From Coturnix japonica (taxonomy: Eukaryota; Chordata; Aves; Galliformes; Phasianidae): a DNA stretch of 64,000 bases. Of this stretch, positions 11,509 to 23,400 are shown piece by piece. The DNA is taken from NCBI RefSeq assembly GCF_001577835.2, contig NC_029521.1:15097830-15161829 (forward strand), written 5' to 3'. Position 1 is the stretch's first letter; the number at the start of each line of letters is the position of its first letter. The notes below the pieces were generated by a model. That model had not been told where the DNA came from. It saw only the letters and a list, made by a program, of their open reading frames with translations, and made no database searches. The position numbers were made by a program, and so were the translations under genes.

Positions 11509-12099
11509 TTCCACAGAGGGATCAGTAACACCATGCCTCTCTGTCAACACTTGACACAGATTGAAACAGGTTCACTGTAAGTTACCTACATCTGAGCAAT
11601 TGTTTCTGAACAGCGTATAGAATCCCAAAGACAATAAACAACAAAGGTGAATCCTCCAGTAAAAATGAGTTCCAGCATTAAAATCCCCATCATTATTAAG
11701 TGCTCAGAAAACAAAAAGACCTGTCACTCTCCTTGGTTCTTTCCCCCCCTGCACCACAAGGGAATAACACCAGCCAAGCAGCATTATTTCTGATAGATTC
11801 TGTTTCTGCAACTTTAGATATGCTTCACAGCTTTCAGTTAACTCAGGCAGAGAAGGCTAATTATGAAATCAGTACTTAAAACAGAGTTCAGCACTCCATG
11901 TACAGAAGAAAAACAAATAGATGTATATTCTCAAGCACTGAGTTTGAAAGGAGAATGAAAGGAGCTCTTTAAGGACACCTTTCTGACAGAGTGAGTTCTC
12001 CAGCCCCCAGCAGTTCAGATGAAACTCAACTCAGCAGAAGATTAAAAACCAAAACCAAAAAGCAAAAAAACAGGATGGGATTTCTCCAGGTACACCGCT
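8421..12099. other. no gene recognised
   Basis: AT-rich DNA with short unconvincing open frames on both strands. The only structures seen are an (ACTT)n stretch at 10969-10986 and the tetranucleotide microsatellite at 11444-11508. Confidence 0.5.
11444..11508. repeat. compound microsatellite (TCTA)n(TCTG)n(TCTA)n
   Basis: About 16 tetranucleotide units in which TCTA, TCTG and TCTA blocks follow one another without interruption. It should be length-variable. Confidence 0.95.
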
Positions 12100-12784
12100 C
12101 TGAAGAGAAAGGGCGAGCAAAGCGTACTCACTCTCGTAAGCAAGAAAAGGCAACAACAGATGTAGGGAAGGCTGAGGTGCTCAGTGAGTTCTTCAACTCA
12201 GACTTCGCTGGCGGTCAGGCTTTGCAACTCTCTCATGTCCCTAAACCTCCAGGTGGGGGCTGGTAGATCAAAATCCCTCCCAGCATAAGACAAGAGCAAG
12301 TCTGAGACCACACAATGAGACTGAATGCATAGAAATCTATGGGTCTAATATTGTGCATCCCAGGGTCAGAGCCTCGCTAGATATGAACAAAATCAGGAGA
12401 AGAACTCACTGAGATCAGCCCTGCAGAGAACAACTTGAGGGTTCTGGTGGACTAGAAGCTCAGTGTGAGCCAACAGTGTGTGCTTCAACACAGAAAACCG
12501 AGGGGATCCTGGGCTGCATCAAGAGAGGAAGGCAATTGTCCCTCTCTACCCTTACGAGGCTTCGTGTGGAGCACTGTGCCTGGGGCCCTCAGCACAAGAC
12601 AGAGCATAGAGATGACAGAGCGGGTCCAGAGGAAGGCCACAAAGATGAGCAAAGAGCTGCAACACCCCTTTTATCAAGAAAAGTTGAAGGAATTGGGTTT
12701 GCTTATCTCAGGGAAGAAAATGCCCCAGAGCAGCTTCTATCAGGAAGCTTATAAACAGGAGGGGGACTAACTTTTTATGTGGTT
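12100..12784 (+). mobile_element. CR1 LINE, old ORF2 C-terminal part
   Basis: Recognisable CR1 ORF2 landmarks lie in order on the plus strand: 'ggaaggctgaggtgctcag' (about 12166), 'ctagaagctcagtgtgagcc' (12453), 'atcctgggctgcatcaagag' (12506), 'gagcactgtgcctggggcc' (12570), 'gcgggtccagaggaaggcca' (12618) and 'agaaaatgccccagagcag' (12714). Stops, small indels and internal deletions make it non-functional. The element resumes at about 13124 after a foreign insert. Confidence 0.85.
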
Positions 12785-13123
12785 TGTGTAACATTGTAAT
12801 GTGAGGGAAAGTACAGTAATAACAGCAGGGTATCAAAGCCCTCCGCTACAGAAAATGAGAACAAGCCCAAACACAGCAGCAGCAGCAGATACAAAAACAA
12901 AGAAAAGCTGCTGCTTACCTTCAGAAGGGCTACAGAAGGCAAGAATCACTGGCAAACCACCTTCACTTCCACTTCTAAACCTTAAATGAGCTCTGGGAAG
13001 GGGTGGATCCTGGCTCCACTCAGCAGCATTGCCTGCACCTGAGCTCCCCTGGGTTGGCCCCACCTTTCCACCAGGTATAAAACCACCTGTTCAAGCCCTG
13101 CTTTGGCATTTCTACTGCAACCT
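12785..13123. other. insert of about 340 bp splitting a CR1 copy
   Basis: CR1 sequence stops near 12784 ('gactaactttttatgtgg') and resumes near 13124 ('gcagtgatagaacaagcc'), where consensus CR1 continues from one to the other. The intervening DNA is unlike CR1. It contains a CAG run (about 12870-12890), a CT/GC-rich part and a TATA-like GGTATAAAA at about 13074, about 50 bp before its right edge. Size and TATA position would suit a solo LTR or a non-autonomous element. I saw no AATAAA and no clear target-site duplication, so the family stays unknown. Confidence 0.4.
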
Positions 13124-13392
13124 AGCAGTGATAGAACAAGCCAGAATGCTTTTAAGCTGAATGAGGGTAGGTTTAGGTTAGGCATTAGGAGGCAGGAATT
13201 TCTTACTCAAGATACTGAGGCACTGTCACAGGGTGTCTGATGAAGCTGTGATGCACTCATCTCTGGAGGAATTCAAGGCCAGGCTGGATGAGGCTCTGGG
13301 CAGCCTGAGCAGGTGGGTGGAAGCCTAGACCATGACAGAGATGTTCAAGCTCAATGGTCTTTAAGGTCTGAGCTATTCTGTGATAGAAACAG
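13124..13392 (+). mobile_element. CR1 LINE, 3' part of the split copy
   Basis: CR1 3' region: 'gctgaatgagggtaggttta', 'ttaggcattaggaggcag', 'aattcaaggccaggctggat' and 'gaggctctgggcagcctgag', ending with 'ggtctttaaggtctgagcta' and 'ttctgtgatag'. It continues the copy interrupted at 12784. Confidence 0.85.
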
Positions 13393-16300
13393 ATCAACCA
13401 AGGCTCAGCAAATTTTTGTTGTTGTGTTTTTGGAGTTGTTCTTCTGCTTGTTTTTGTTTTGCTTTGTTTTCCATCTCATAGATATAACATTGTAAGCTGT
13501 TCCTAATTACAGAGCTGAGCACAGGTGTGGCTTTTAAGTGTCCTTTTAATGAACTCCAGCTTAGGAAATAGTAACTGAAATAAGAGCTATTCAATTGTGG
13601 TGGCTGTCTAGAGAGTGCTAATAAAGATGCGACGTGAACTGACAAGTTTAAAGAAAGTCTTAATATAAAAGGCTTCTGGAAATTAAATCTACTGTTTAAT
13701 AAAGGAAAGGGGAAGGATGTAGCAGGGAACCAGTCAGAGAAGGATCCTCAGCTGCACAGAGATACTGCAAGAAGCTGTCTGCAACAACCACATGTATGCG
13801 GGCTGGGGACATGGCACGTATCTTTAACAGCAAGAAGTGGTCATGAGTGAGACAAATGAGTGAAGCAACAGAGTGAACTCTGCTTCAGAAAAGGAGGAGT
13901 TTTCTGCAGAGGCAGTTCAAGAGCCTCTATTGAATTTGAAATGTAAATACCTGTGTTATATGGAGGTAGGTCAAAGTGATAGTAACCTCATCTTCTGGGC
14001 AAAAAAAACCCCACCATGACTCAGTTAATGTTCAAACTTACCAGCTCTGTCTGATTGTGCAATATTTATTCCTCTTAATCAAACAGATGAAATGAAGTAA
14101 CCACTCTGAGCTACTCTCTTAGCATATGCAATTATTTCTTAAGATACCACTTAACTACTCCTGCAGAAGGGAAGATCGGATGCTGATTAAAACTTGCTCT
14201 TTAGAAACAAGTCTTCTGGGAGTTCTTCTCTGTTCTGCTCTGTATGCAATAGAGCAAACAATTTGGAGTGGCCAAACAGGAACATAAGATCTGCCCTCCA
14301 GAACTGCATGGGTGTGAGCAGGGAACTGAATCACCTTGGGACAGAGCAATGGCAACCCAGCTGAGCAGGTGGCTGGGAGGGTCTTCTCTCGTGCAACCCA
14401 GAAGAGAGCTTGAGAATTAACCTGAATCTCAGGTTACACATGAGAGGTCAGCAGGGATGGCTGCAGGGGGTTAAGTCCTCCCTCCTGCCAGTGAGCCCAA
14501 ACAGTCAAATATTCAGGGAAATGCTTTTCCCCCCTATTAATGCCTCTTCTCCTGCGTAAGTCCTCCTTTTTTTTTTTTTNNNNNNNNNNNNNNNTTTTTT
14601 TTTTTTTGTTCTTCTAGGGTTTCTCCTTTATTTGTAAAGCCAAAGGGGCTGGGAAGTATTTTTCTATTCTCACTACCACTAATGGTGTTTTATAGTTAGT
14701 GTCCTCTTCTATGACCAAACACTGTAAGGAAGGACAGAGACAACAGACCCTCCTAAGTCAATGTCAGGGCATTCTGCAGGGAAAGCCTCCCAGGTGATAG
14801 AAAGTCACAGCAACTGGGAAAGACAGCAAGGGTTCTGGAGCTGAGAAGGCAGGTTACATACTGGCCATCGGCCATCCAGCTGAGACACGCACCACTGACT
14901 TTTAAATCTTGTCAAATATTACCTTTAAATGTGCATCATCTCACATCTATCACACAAGTGAATGCATTACCCACTTCAGAGAGAGCTGATCCTTTCATGT
15001 TTGCCCAGCAGTGATCTTGGGAGTGGATGCTGCAGGACCTTAGAAGTGTGACTTCAGGGACACATCTGTTCAAGCCGTGGCTAAGGTTGCAGTGAAACAA
15101 CTTGCAGGCCGCACACAGGAAGGACACTTTCTGGTCTGGCTGTAAAGGGAGCAGGGAGTAGGATGGGAGAAAATAAGTAAGCACTTTGGTATTTGCTTCC
15201 TTACTAGCGACAGTGTTACTTTTAACCTCCTCACCTCGATCCACAGCCTCTGCTGCAGTTAAATCAGGCTGCTGGTATCAGCCTTGAAAGCTGCAAGTAA
15301 ATTCCCCAAGCTTCCCCTTGGACCGAGGTCTGCAGGGTGGGATGCAAGGGAACAGATACAAGAGCAGCCATCAGATCCTCTTTCCATACTTTTTCCAGAA
15401 AAGTGCTTTTACTGTGCAGATCATTATCATGGGAAGGCTGACTTTCAACATGTATGGGGGGGGAAGAATGTGAGCTAGGGGGGTGAACTGCATATATTGC
15501 ATCAGTTTGTTGTGAAATTCAGTTGTGCTTTTTTTTTTTTTTTTTTTTTTTTTTTGCTTTTGTGGTTCGCATGTTATGGTCTCTGGTCCTCTGTCACTCT
15601 TCCAGCACTGCTCACAATTGCATGTCTCGGTGCCTGCATCCATTCTCATGTGTTGCGGTGAGAGGAAAACACACGAGTCATAAGCGTACTTCCTCAAGAG
15701 AAGGAAGTGGTCTCACTGTCCACATTTTTGCTGAAGCTCTTTCACTGGTAGAAGAAAAAGGAAATCAGACTATTGCCAAGGGTCTAAAATAGTTGTCCTT
15801 TCCAATTCTGTATTTCATATGTAACATGAAAGACACTTTCACACCAATCTTATTGGAAGCTCACACAAGACATAGAAATAACTGTATTTTCTTAATGTAC
15901 AGGAGCCTCATTTCTCTACCCAGCACCTTATCTTCCTACATTCCTTATACAAACCTTATATTCCTATCAAGTTCTTCAAAACATACAGCATTAGAAAGTG
16001 AGTTAAGAAATAAAAGCTAGATTTTCTTGTTCAGTTCTGTTTTATTAGCATAAGCAGCTTTCTCATCTATTTAAAAAACATACAACAAAATAAACACTGC
16101 AGGCTTAAACCACTAGTATAAAGAACAAAATCTTGGAAAAATAATCCACAAGTGTAATTCATTAAACTTCTACTCTTAAATTTCCCAAATCTCATTTTTC
16201 CCTTTTGTTATCTCTGTGACTCTCTCAACATTAAACCAAAGCCCAGATACTTGAGCATAGCCATCTCTGAATACAACAGACCCAACTCAGGTATCTCTAA

Positions 16301-16850
16301 GGCAGAACAGATTATGCCTAATTAGACAAATCCAGAGATTAGGAGCTATCATTTGACCTTTCTCCATAACCTTTATAGAAAGTGGCCTTTCTTCCCTCCA
16401 AGAACAAATGAAGCTGCCCACGAAACCCAGCCTTCTCTGCAATGAAACAGAGAATAATCATTGCTAAGCCTGTACTTACTTGTCACTATGCTAAGCAAAA
16501 CCTTTGCCCATGCATATCAGTGACAGAAAACTCTTCTGGCAGATGCTGAAACAAATCTATTAAGTTTCATGTAGAAAATATATAGGTACATATAGATAAA
16601 AAAAATTCCTCTTCTATAAATCAGATTTTTCTCCTTTTAAATGAAAAAAGGGACTTCACTGTAAGAAGGTGGTAAAAACAACTCTTGTCTATGTCCTGCT
16701 TTTACCTTCATCCTGACTGGGCCATTCAAAGTTGTAGTGAAAATATTTAATGTATGGTTTTTAATCAGATTATAAATAACACAAAAACTTTAAAGACCAC
16801 AAATTCATCTCGAGAGCATCATCTATTAAAAATAGGAAGGACTTACTTAA
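13393..16850. other. no gene recognised; poly-T runs and assembly gap
   Basis: This intergenic stretch lies 3' of ALOX5. It contains poly-T at 14567-14607 interrupted by 15 N (14580-14594) and a 27-nt poly-T at 15529-15555. Short frames, including a Cys-rich minus-strand one near 14936-15244, lack supporting exon partners. A distal minus-strand AATAAA lies at 16041-16046. Confidence 0.5.
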
Positions 16851-17311
16851 AAGATGAGACTTGTTTATTGCTCCTGACACTATTTTTGTGGAATCAAATG
16901 AGTGAAATGAAGAGTAGGAAGACAACCCTCTTCATCCAGTACCTTTTCACTGCTATGACCAATTCTCACACATGCATGACGTGGCAGTACTCGGCTTTAA
17001 AGCAGCGTAATTTCTGTGATTTCTTTGCCTTGACTGGGAAATGGAAAGCTAACACTATTGCAGGTATTGATTCTAAGATTAATATAAAAATCTTGGTGAT
17101 AAAAGCTTGTTACAAAAGGAGCTGCTGCCTAAACTGCGTGCAAGATTTGTCACAGTTAAATTTGCTTTTAAAGCCAAAATAGAGTACGGGTCAGCTCTGA
17201 TGGAGGAAGCATGTTTGTTATATTACACATTTCTAGAAGGTCTCTAATGAGGACCATATGTAACAGGAAAACATTCACTGGTTGTATACTCCTCTAGGCT
17301 CTCCTTATTGC
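16850..17311 (-). other. ALOX5: ALOX5 3' untranslated region (probable)
   Basis: Follows the TGA stop at 17312-17314 without an intron signal and runs to the candidate polyadenylation signal. It is AT-rich. The exact end is inferred from the signal alone. Confidence 0.5.
16864..16869 (-). terminator. ALOX5: ALOX5 polyadenylation signal AATAAA (likely)
   Basis: TTTATT on the plus strand reads AATAAA on the minus strand, about 445 nt past the ALOX5 stop codon. That is close to the 3' UTR length I recall for human ALOX5. A distal AATAAA at 16041-16046 is an alternative that would make a 3' UTR of about 1.3 kb. Confidence 0.55.
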
Positions 17312-17491
17312 TCAAACAGCGACGCTGTTGGGAATGCGATCTGGGGACAGGTAGTAGTAAGGGAGCTTCTTGTTCTTGTTGCGCTCTGTGATGGCACTGA
17401 CGATCTCATCCAGGTTCTTGCGGAATTTTGCCATGGCCTCTTTCACTGGCTTCTCCACGAAATGTTCATCTGGATACATGCCCAGAAACAG
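17312..17491 (-). CDS. ALOX5: ALOX5 exon 14, residues 616-674 and stop
   Basis: A 180-nt coding part encoding [54 protein letters not shown] and NSVAV, then TGA. Ser664 (human Ser663 ERK site) is kept in LSPD. The human KKK triplet is split as KNK, followed by Lys. The final residue, whose carboxylate binds iron, is Val. Confidence 0.97.
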   Translation of the reverse strand: MFLGMYPDEHFVEKPVKEAMAKFRKNLDEIVSAITERNKNKKLPYYYLSPDRIPNSVAV

Positions 17492-20400
17492 CTGGTTGAA
17501 AAAAACCACCAAGAAATCATGCTTTCAGACTGTTCTGTCTCAACGCTCCTTCATCCAGCAGAACAACACCCTACGCTTTAGGAGTGCTACTATTATACCC
17601 AGTCAGTATTTAAGCTAGCCTAAACTGGCGCTGCCAGTGAAAGATGTGTCCTGCCCATCCTCCATCCCTGGCTGGTGCTTCTCATCCCTGGATACTCAAG
17701 CCAAACACAGCACTACAACCACGTAAGTCAATGCAGTCTTTCTAAAGCTCTCAAGGTCTCTCTACATCCCCCACCTCCTGGAGAAAGGAGGTTCACTTAC
17801 TTCATTGTCCTGGAACTGGCTCAAGGCCCAGACAGCTCCCAGATGCCAACAAGAACGCCCTCTGTCTGGCAGACTCTCCACAATCTGCTCGATGGTGACT
17901 GTCCCCTTTTCTGTCGGAGGAGGGCAGCGCATTGTCGGAGGGGCATTGGGAATCCAGGAACACCAGTCATACTGCATAAGGCAAGAAAGCACAGTGAAAA
18001 GCTACAGTGACAGGTATTCAGGAATGCTTCAAAGGAAATGATGGAACTTGGCACTGGGGAGTCTGTTTCTGTAATAGGAGACTGTATGAGAAGATACTAA
18101 TGAAACCAAAGGACAGAGAGAGAGATGCTCCTGTGAAGCACCGTAGGAGGTGAGAAAGTCCCTACTATTTTTCCCAGAAGGATCTCACAAGGGAGAGAGT
18201 GAAGTCACCTCCATAGGAGCAGCTGATGACAGACACAGATTAATTGGTCAGGCTAAGAATTTAGCTATTTTAATATACAATGATCTCTTCCTAGTTTGAG
18301 GTCATCTCTGATAGAACCACTAAAATGGGTATCATTTCCTTTTCTCCAATTGCTCTGTTCTGTAAAAACTGCTCTAAGAACATGTCTACAGTACTGTGGT
18401 AAAACAAGCTTACAATTTTTATTGTGTTTGGAGGATAAGATTGCTGTTCTCCAGTCATAATGTGTCATTCTTAAATCACCAGATTTGGTGATAATCATTG
18501 TTATTGGGGCTGTGATTCCCTGTGCCAGGTCTGTGAGCTTGCACATGCACTCCTTGCTGGGATGCTGTCAGAGACCTCCATGGCTCTGATACCCCAACAG
18601 GCACCCACCCAGCACAAGCCTGATAATAAAATGAATGAACTCAAAATATACAGGTTATAACTCCCAAACCTGAGTTTCAGTACCTATCTAGTACTCAAAA
18701 TTATTCCAAGTGTTTCCAAAATAAGTGTTTCCACAGTTCTCACAGGAATTTGCAGATGACCCTGTTTGGTCAGAAAGAGGAAGGTAATGTCTGCTTATCT
18801 ACCAAACAGCAGTTCTCAGGCTGTGCCCTGGTATGTGCATCTCTCAGCCTAGAAGGATGATCAGTCATCCCAGAAATTCCTACCTGGCCAAAATTCACAG
18901 CTGCGTGCTGGGCTGATGTGGTGAATATGATCACTGTGAGATATTCTGCTAGTTTCTCCCGTGTCTTAATCACCTTAGGAAACCCTGAATGAAAAAGAAG
19001 AAAAGCATGAGTAACCCAGCCATGAAATAACCCAGTTACTCCGTCAGTAGCCATCAGTCAAAAGTGTGAATTGCAGGACCATGCAACAGTCACTGAAGAA
19101 CAGGGCTTCCTCCTTCTGACTTTGTTACTGGTTCTGCCATGTGCTCTAACAGCAGTTAATCACGCTCTCTGTCTTGGCTGTACGGCCATAAAAGCAGAGT
19201 GATCCTGCCTTACCTCATACAGATTTGTAAGGCATCGTCACTGTCTGCAAAAGCGGGTGGCATTCCTTAGGAGAAAGGCAAAGCATAATTATACCTTTAA
19301 AATATATGGCACCTCTGTCCTCACACCTACCCTAAAGCGAGGAACCCAGAGAGTCCCTTTTTCTTCCTTCTGCAATGCAAGCAGGGAAAGTTCATGACAA
19401 AGAGCAAGTGGCTGTCTGCTTGTATTTATAAATGTCTGAGGCTCAGCAATCAAGTGCACTGTGGGAAAAAGTGTGGGGAGAGCTTATTTGCTGAAACAGT
19501 AAGTGAGGAAATGAGAACTTCTGAAACAAAAACAACAGAATGAGGAACAGAAATAGTTGAATCAAGCAGTCTTTGAGGGGGAGTAATCAAACAGAGCTAT
19601 TTAAAGAAAGAACAGAATAGTCAGGGAAAGGGAAATATTTTGTCAGCAAAGCACATCCGAGCCTTCATCTTTCCTGTCCCAACATTACAGACCCACCCTC
19701 CACTCTGTGCCCCTGTCCCAGGCCAGCATGATGACATGTCCCAGGATAACTAGACAGCTGACAGCACCTCGGGTTGAGCTGCCTCAGTGCCAGCTGCTGT
19801 CATTTCTGCACCATGAACCTGCTGCTGATGCAAACTCAACCTGGCAGGGGCAAGAAGACACGGTAGCTCTGGCCAGGCATCAAGACCAAAGAGGAGAGGA
19901 TGCACACCCATTCCTGCACACTCCTGTCCTCAGCACACTGTGCTTATCTTGTAAAGGAGCTCAACATGCTCTTGGTCAGAACAGTGCTCCCGCAGCAGGA
20001 GTGGAGACAGCCGGGGAAGGCCAGCTGTACCCCACTTACGCCCTTCCTATTCTCCAGGTCATCCTACTCGCTCTGCCCCAGCCCTTGGGGTGGCAGCAGT
20101 GCAGAGGGGTGATGCTGCAAGCTGGGCAGGTTCTCAGCCTGCAGGGGCAGACCATAAAACTGAGTCTGTGGGCAAAGAAGGGAGGGGGTCACCAACAGTT
20201 CAAGATGCACAGTGCACACAGCCTTGCCATCACTAGAGACCTGGGGAGCTGCAGAGCCGGACAGGCCATCGTACCTTACCTGAGGACTTCACGCCCCTCA
20301 TCCCGTACATGTAAATGTCTTTGACAAAGGCCTGGAGTTCCACATCTTCACACACCACCTCATCACTCTCGTAGTAGATTTGAATCACATCCTCTGCAAA

Positions 20401-23400
20401 ACTGCAGACAGAGGAACAAATAAAAAAAGAAAGACAAAACAAAAAAGCAGAAAGAAATCCTACTGAAGACCATCTGTTGAGCTTGCAGAGAGTATTCACC
20501 TTGTGAGGAAGAGTAGGGGGGCAAGAGCAGGGCTCAACACCCTTCCACAAGCAGTGGGAGTGCAATTATTTCCAACTGAGGTGTCACTGCCCCACCATTA
20601 AAAGTACACTGGACCACAGTCGTAGAAGCATAGAATATCTCAAGTTGGAAGGGACCTAAAAGGGCAGGCTGGGAACAGCAGTCATTTCATCCAAGAGCAG
20701 ATACTGGCACCCCTTCAGAGAAAAGGAGGCTGTGGTGACACACGTGTGAGTGGGCTCAGATGTGAGGACACCCAGCACTCAGAAGGCCCCTGCCCTCGCC
20801 ATTTATAAACCAAGCACTTACGATGAATCTCTCAACCAAGTCTGAGGCCGTGTAATATCCTCCTCCAGCTAGCACTGACAGTCAAATTAAATGGAGTTTA
20901 CTCTCTGGTATTTGAAAAGATATCCTGCCTCAATTAGCACAAGAAAGCACAGGAAAGAGAAGGGCAAAGAACAAGCACGCGCAGGCAGGGAAACTATATC
21001 AAGCAAACACAGAAAAGTTATAATTTCCTCTTCTCTCCAACAGGCACTAACCATTGTAGGAAATATGCAAAGATATTCTCTGTTCCAAAATCATAGGAGG
21101 CAAAGATATAAACAACATTCAAAGCATTAGTCTTGCACTATAAGCACCTTATTTTCTGAAAAGGATCCATGTTTCACTCTCCCAAGTCTTCTCCAGACTC
21201 AAATTTACTGCCCTTCTTGGCACAATCTGGGCCTTGCAATTTTAAGGCACTTTAAGAAAGGTTTAGTTCAAATCAGTCAATATTTTCATTTACTGGACTT
21301 CAAAACACAGCTCTCTCATGTGAGCCACATTTAATGGTTTAGCTTCATTGCTGACAAGAGCAGGAAGAAGAATCATAAGCAAGTTCCATGAGTGGCAGAC
21401 ACATTAGAGGAAACACTCAAACTGCATACACTTGAGGGGAGCACCAGGCACCAACCAGTATGACTAATCCCCCTCCTCTCACAAAAAGATGCCATGAGAT
21501 CAAACAGCCCAAGCTGTATTCACAAGGCTGATGTAGAACAGAGACAAAATGGAGTAGTGTCTCTGTGACAAAGACTTTATTTGCCCTTTCCAGAGCCATG
21601 GCCTCTCACCTCTTTATTGCCTCCCAAACTCTAATGCCATCATCTCGGTAATAGTAGTAGGGGATATCCTCTTTGCTGTCCATCCCCTTAGCTTTGATAT
21701 CTTCAGGAAAGCAGAGAGAGCTGTAAGTCAGATCCTTCATTGCTTTCTGAACCATTTGTACGTGTCCTCCTCCACCTGTAGCATTTGCCTGCAGGAACAA
21801 CAGCAAGGTATGAACAGTGGGAGATAAATTAGGCTCACTCAGTGCCAAGACTGGCTGTCCAAATTCCCAGGAGATGTGTTTTTACCAGGAAAAGAAAGCA
21901 TATCTCCACACAAACGGGTACCAAACTACAGAGGTCTATTGCAGTTCTGCATTTTGACCTCAGAGTTTTCACACTTTTTTCCACAAACCACAGATAACAG
22001 ATCCATTTTCCCCACAGGCACACCTTATGTATCTCCTTATAATAATATAATAGAATACAGTAATAAAGTATAGAAGTACTGAACCCAGAGCATTTTCTGA
22101 CAGCTCCATGCTCCAGAATGAGTGTGTGTGTGAAGGAGGGCAGCCAGCAGCATGTCAGACCAGAGCTTTTCTAAACCACCAAGTGATGCTGCAGAGTGGT
22201 TTAGGACTGATGACAGGTGGTGGTTAGGAATGAAGGCCACTATTAGACTCCCTGGGATTTAAGCCAGGACAACAGTTTTGTTGGGTGTTTCACTCGGAAA
22301 ACACAGCATGTTCACAATAAACACTGCAAAATCCTTTAGATAATCGCTGCTCAGAAGTTCCCAAATTTTACTTCATGGTGCTAGCACTGAAGCAGTATAC
22401 ATCTTGCTCTTACTCTCTTCTGTCTGGCTGTACATTTAGACTGAAACCAACAATTCTGGAACTGTGTGATCCTCATCAGCAGATCTTAGCAACACACCTG
22501 TCCCACATGCATGGGGTACAGATGCCATCCTTCTGCTCAGTGGGACAGGAGTGTCTGCCAAGCCTCCACAGTCAGCAGAGGAGCACAGAAGACAAGGAAA
22601 GAATTTGCAATTAATTTCTCTTTTCTATGTAGGCAGAAAAACTTCGGAGCATGGAAGGCAGAGGTGTATGAGGAACATGTCCTGGTTGCAGCTAGTGCAT
22701 TTCCACAGAGAGTGCTGCCTGCCAACATACTGTGGCTCCTAGATGCGGCATGCTGTTTCTGGGGTAGCAAGGAGATGAAGAGCCGTTATTGCAATAAATA
22801 CCACTACAGTCAGGTTTAGATATTTGGATATCATACAGTTCTGAACTGATGACTTAGAGGTGAAAGATATCATCTTTAGTGCAACAGGAAGAGAATTAAC
22901 TGAAGTCACCATTTCTGTGTCTCAGATGGTGCTATCTATGTTTGTGCTTTAGCAGATAGTCAAGAAACAACGCAGTATGTGACTGTTAAAGAATTAAAAC
23001 CCACGGGGACCCACAAAAAACAACAAAGATTTGCAAAGGGGATTACTTACCTTGTCAAAAAGGCCACATTCGCAGATGAGCTGTTCTCGAGCTTTGGTAT
23101 TGATGGCTATTGTGAACCGCATGTGTGGCACCAACAGCTGTGAAATATGACAAACAATGGTAGAGAGCAAATTCTTTGATTGAATTCAACAGCAACCGTG
23201 TGAACCGTGTGTAGAGTTCAAAGTCCTCAATGAGAGCAACTTGCTCTACACTGCCTTGCCAGGCAGCTGGTGAAACCATCCCAGACGAGCTACCACCAGG
23301 ATGTGCTTTCGGTTTGTCAAGCCAAAAAGAAAACCTCCCTGACTCCCCCAGAACCTCTTCAGGGAAAGACCAACCTTGAAGAGAGGATGTACAGCAGGCA

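Noticed and set aside
12465-12770. 101-codon plus-strand frame as a gene
   Set aside because: It is the C-terminal ORF2 region of an old CR1 copy (reading such as ERVQRKATKM).
14936-15244. Cys-rich minus-strand frame after a good acceptor-like tract, briefly compared with zona pellucida domains
   Set aside because: The cysteine spacing does not fit a ZP domain and no partner exon was found.
15371-15697. Poly-Lys frame and poly-A tail suggesting a processed pseudogene
   Set aside because: The poly-A/T run has no recognisable gene sequence on its 5' side.
19707-20324. 205-codon plus-strand frame
   Set aside because: It lies antisense to ALOX5 intron 11 and exon 11, with no domain, and is a shadow of GC-rich intron sequence.
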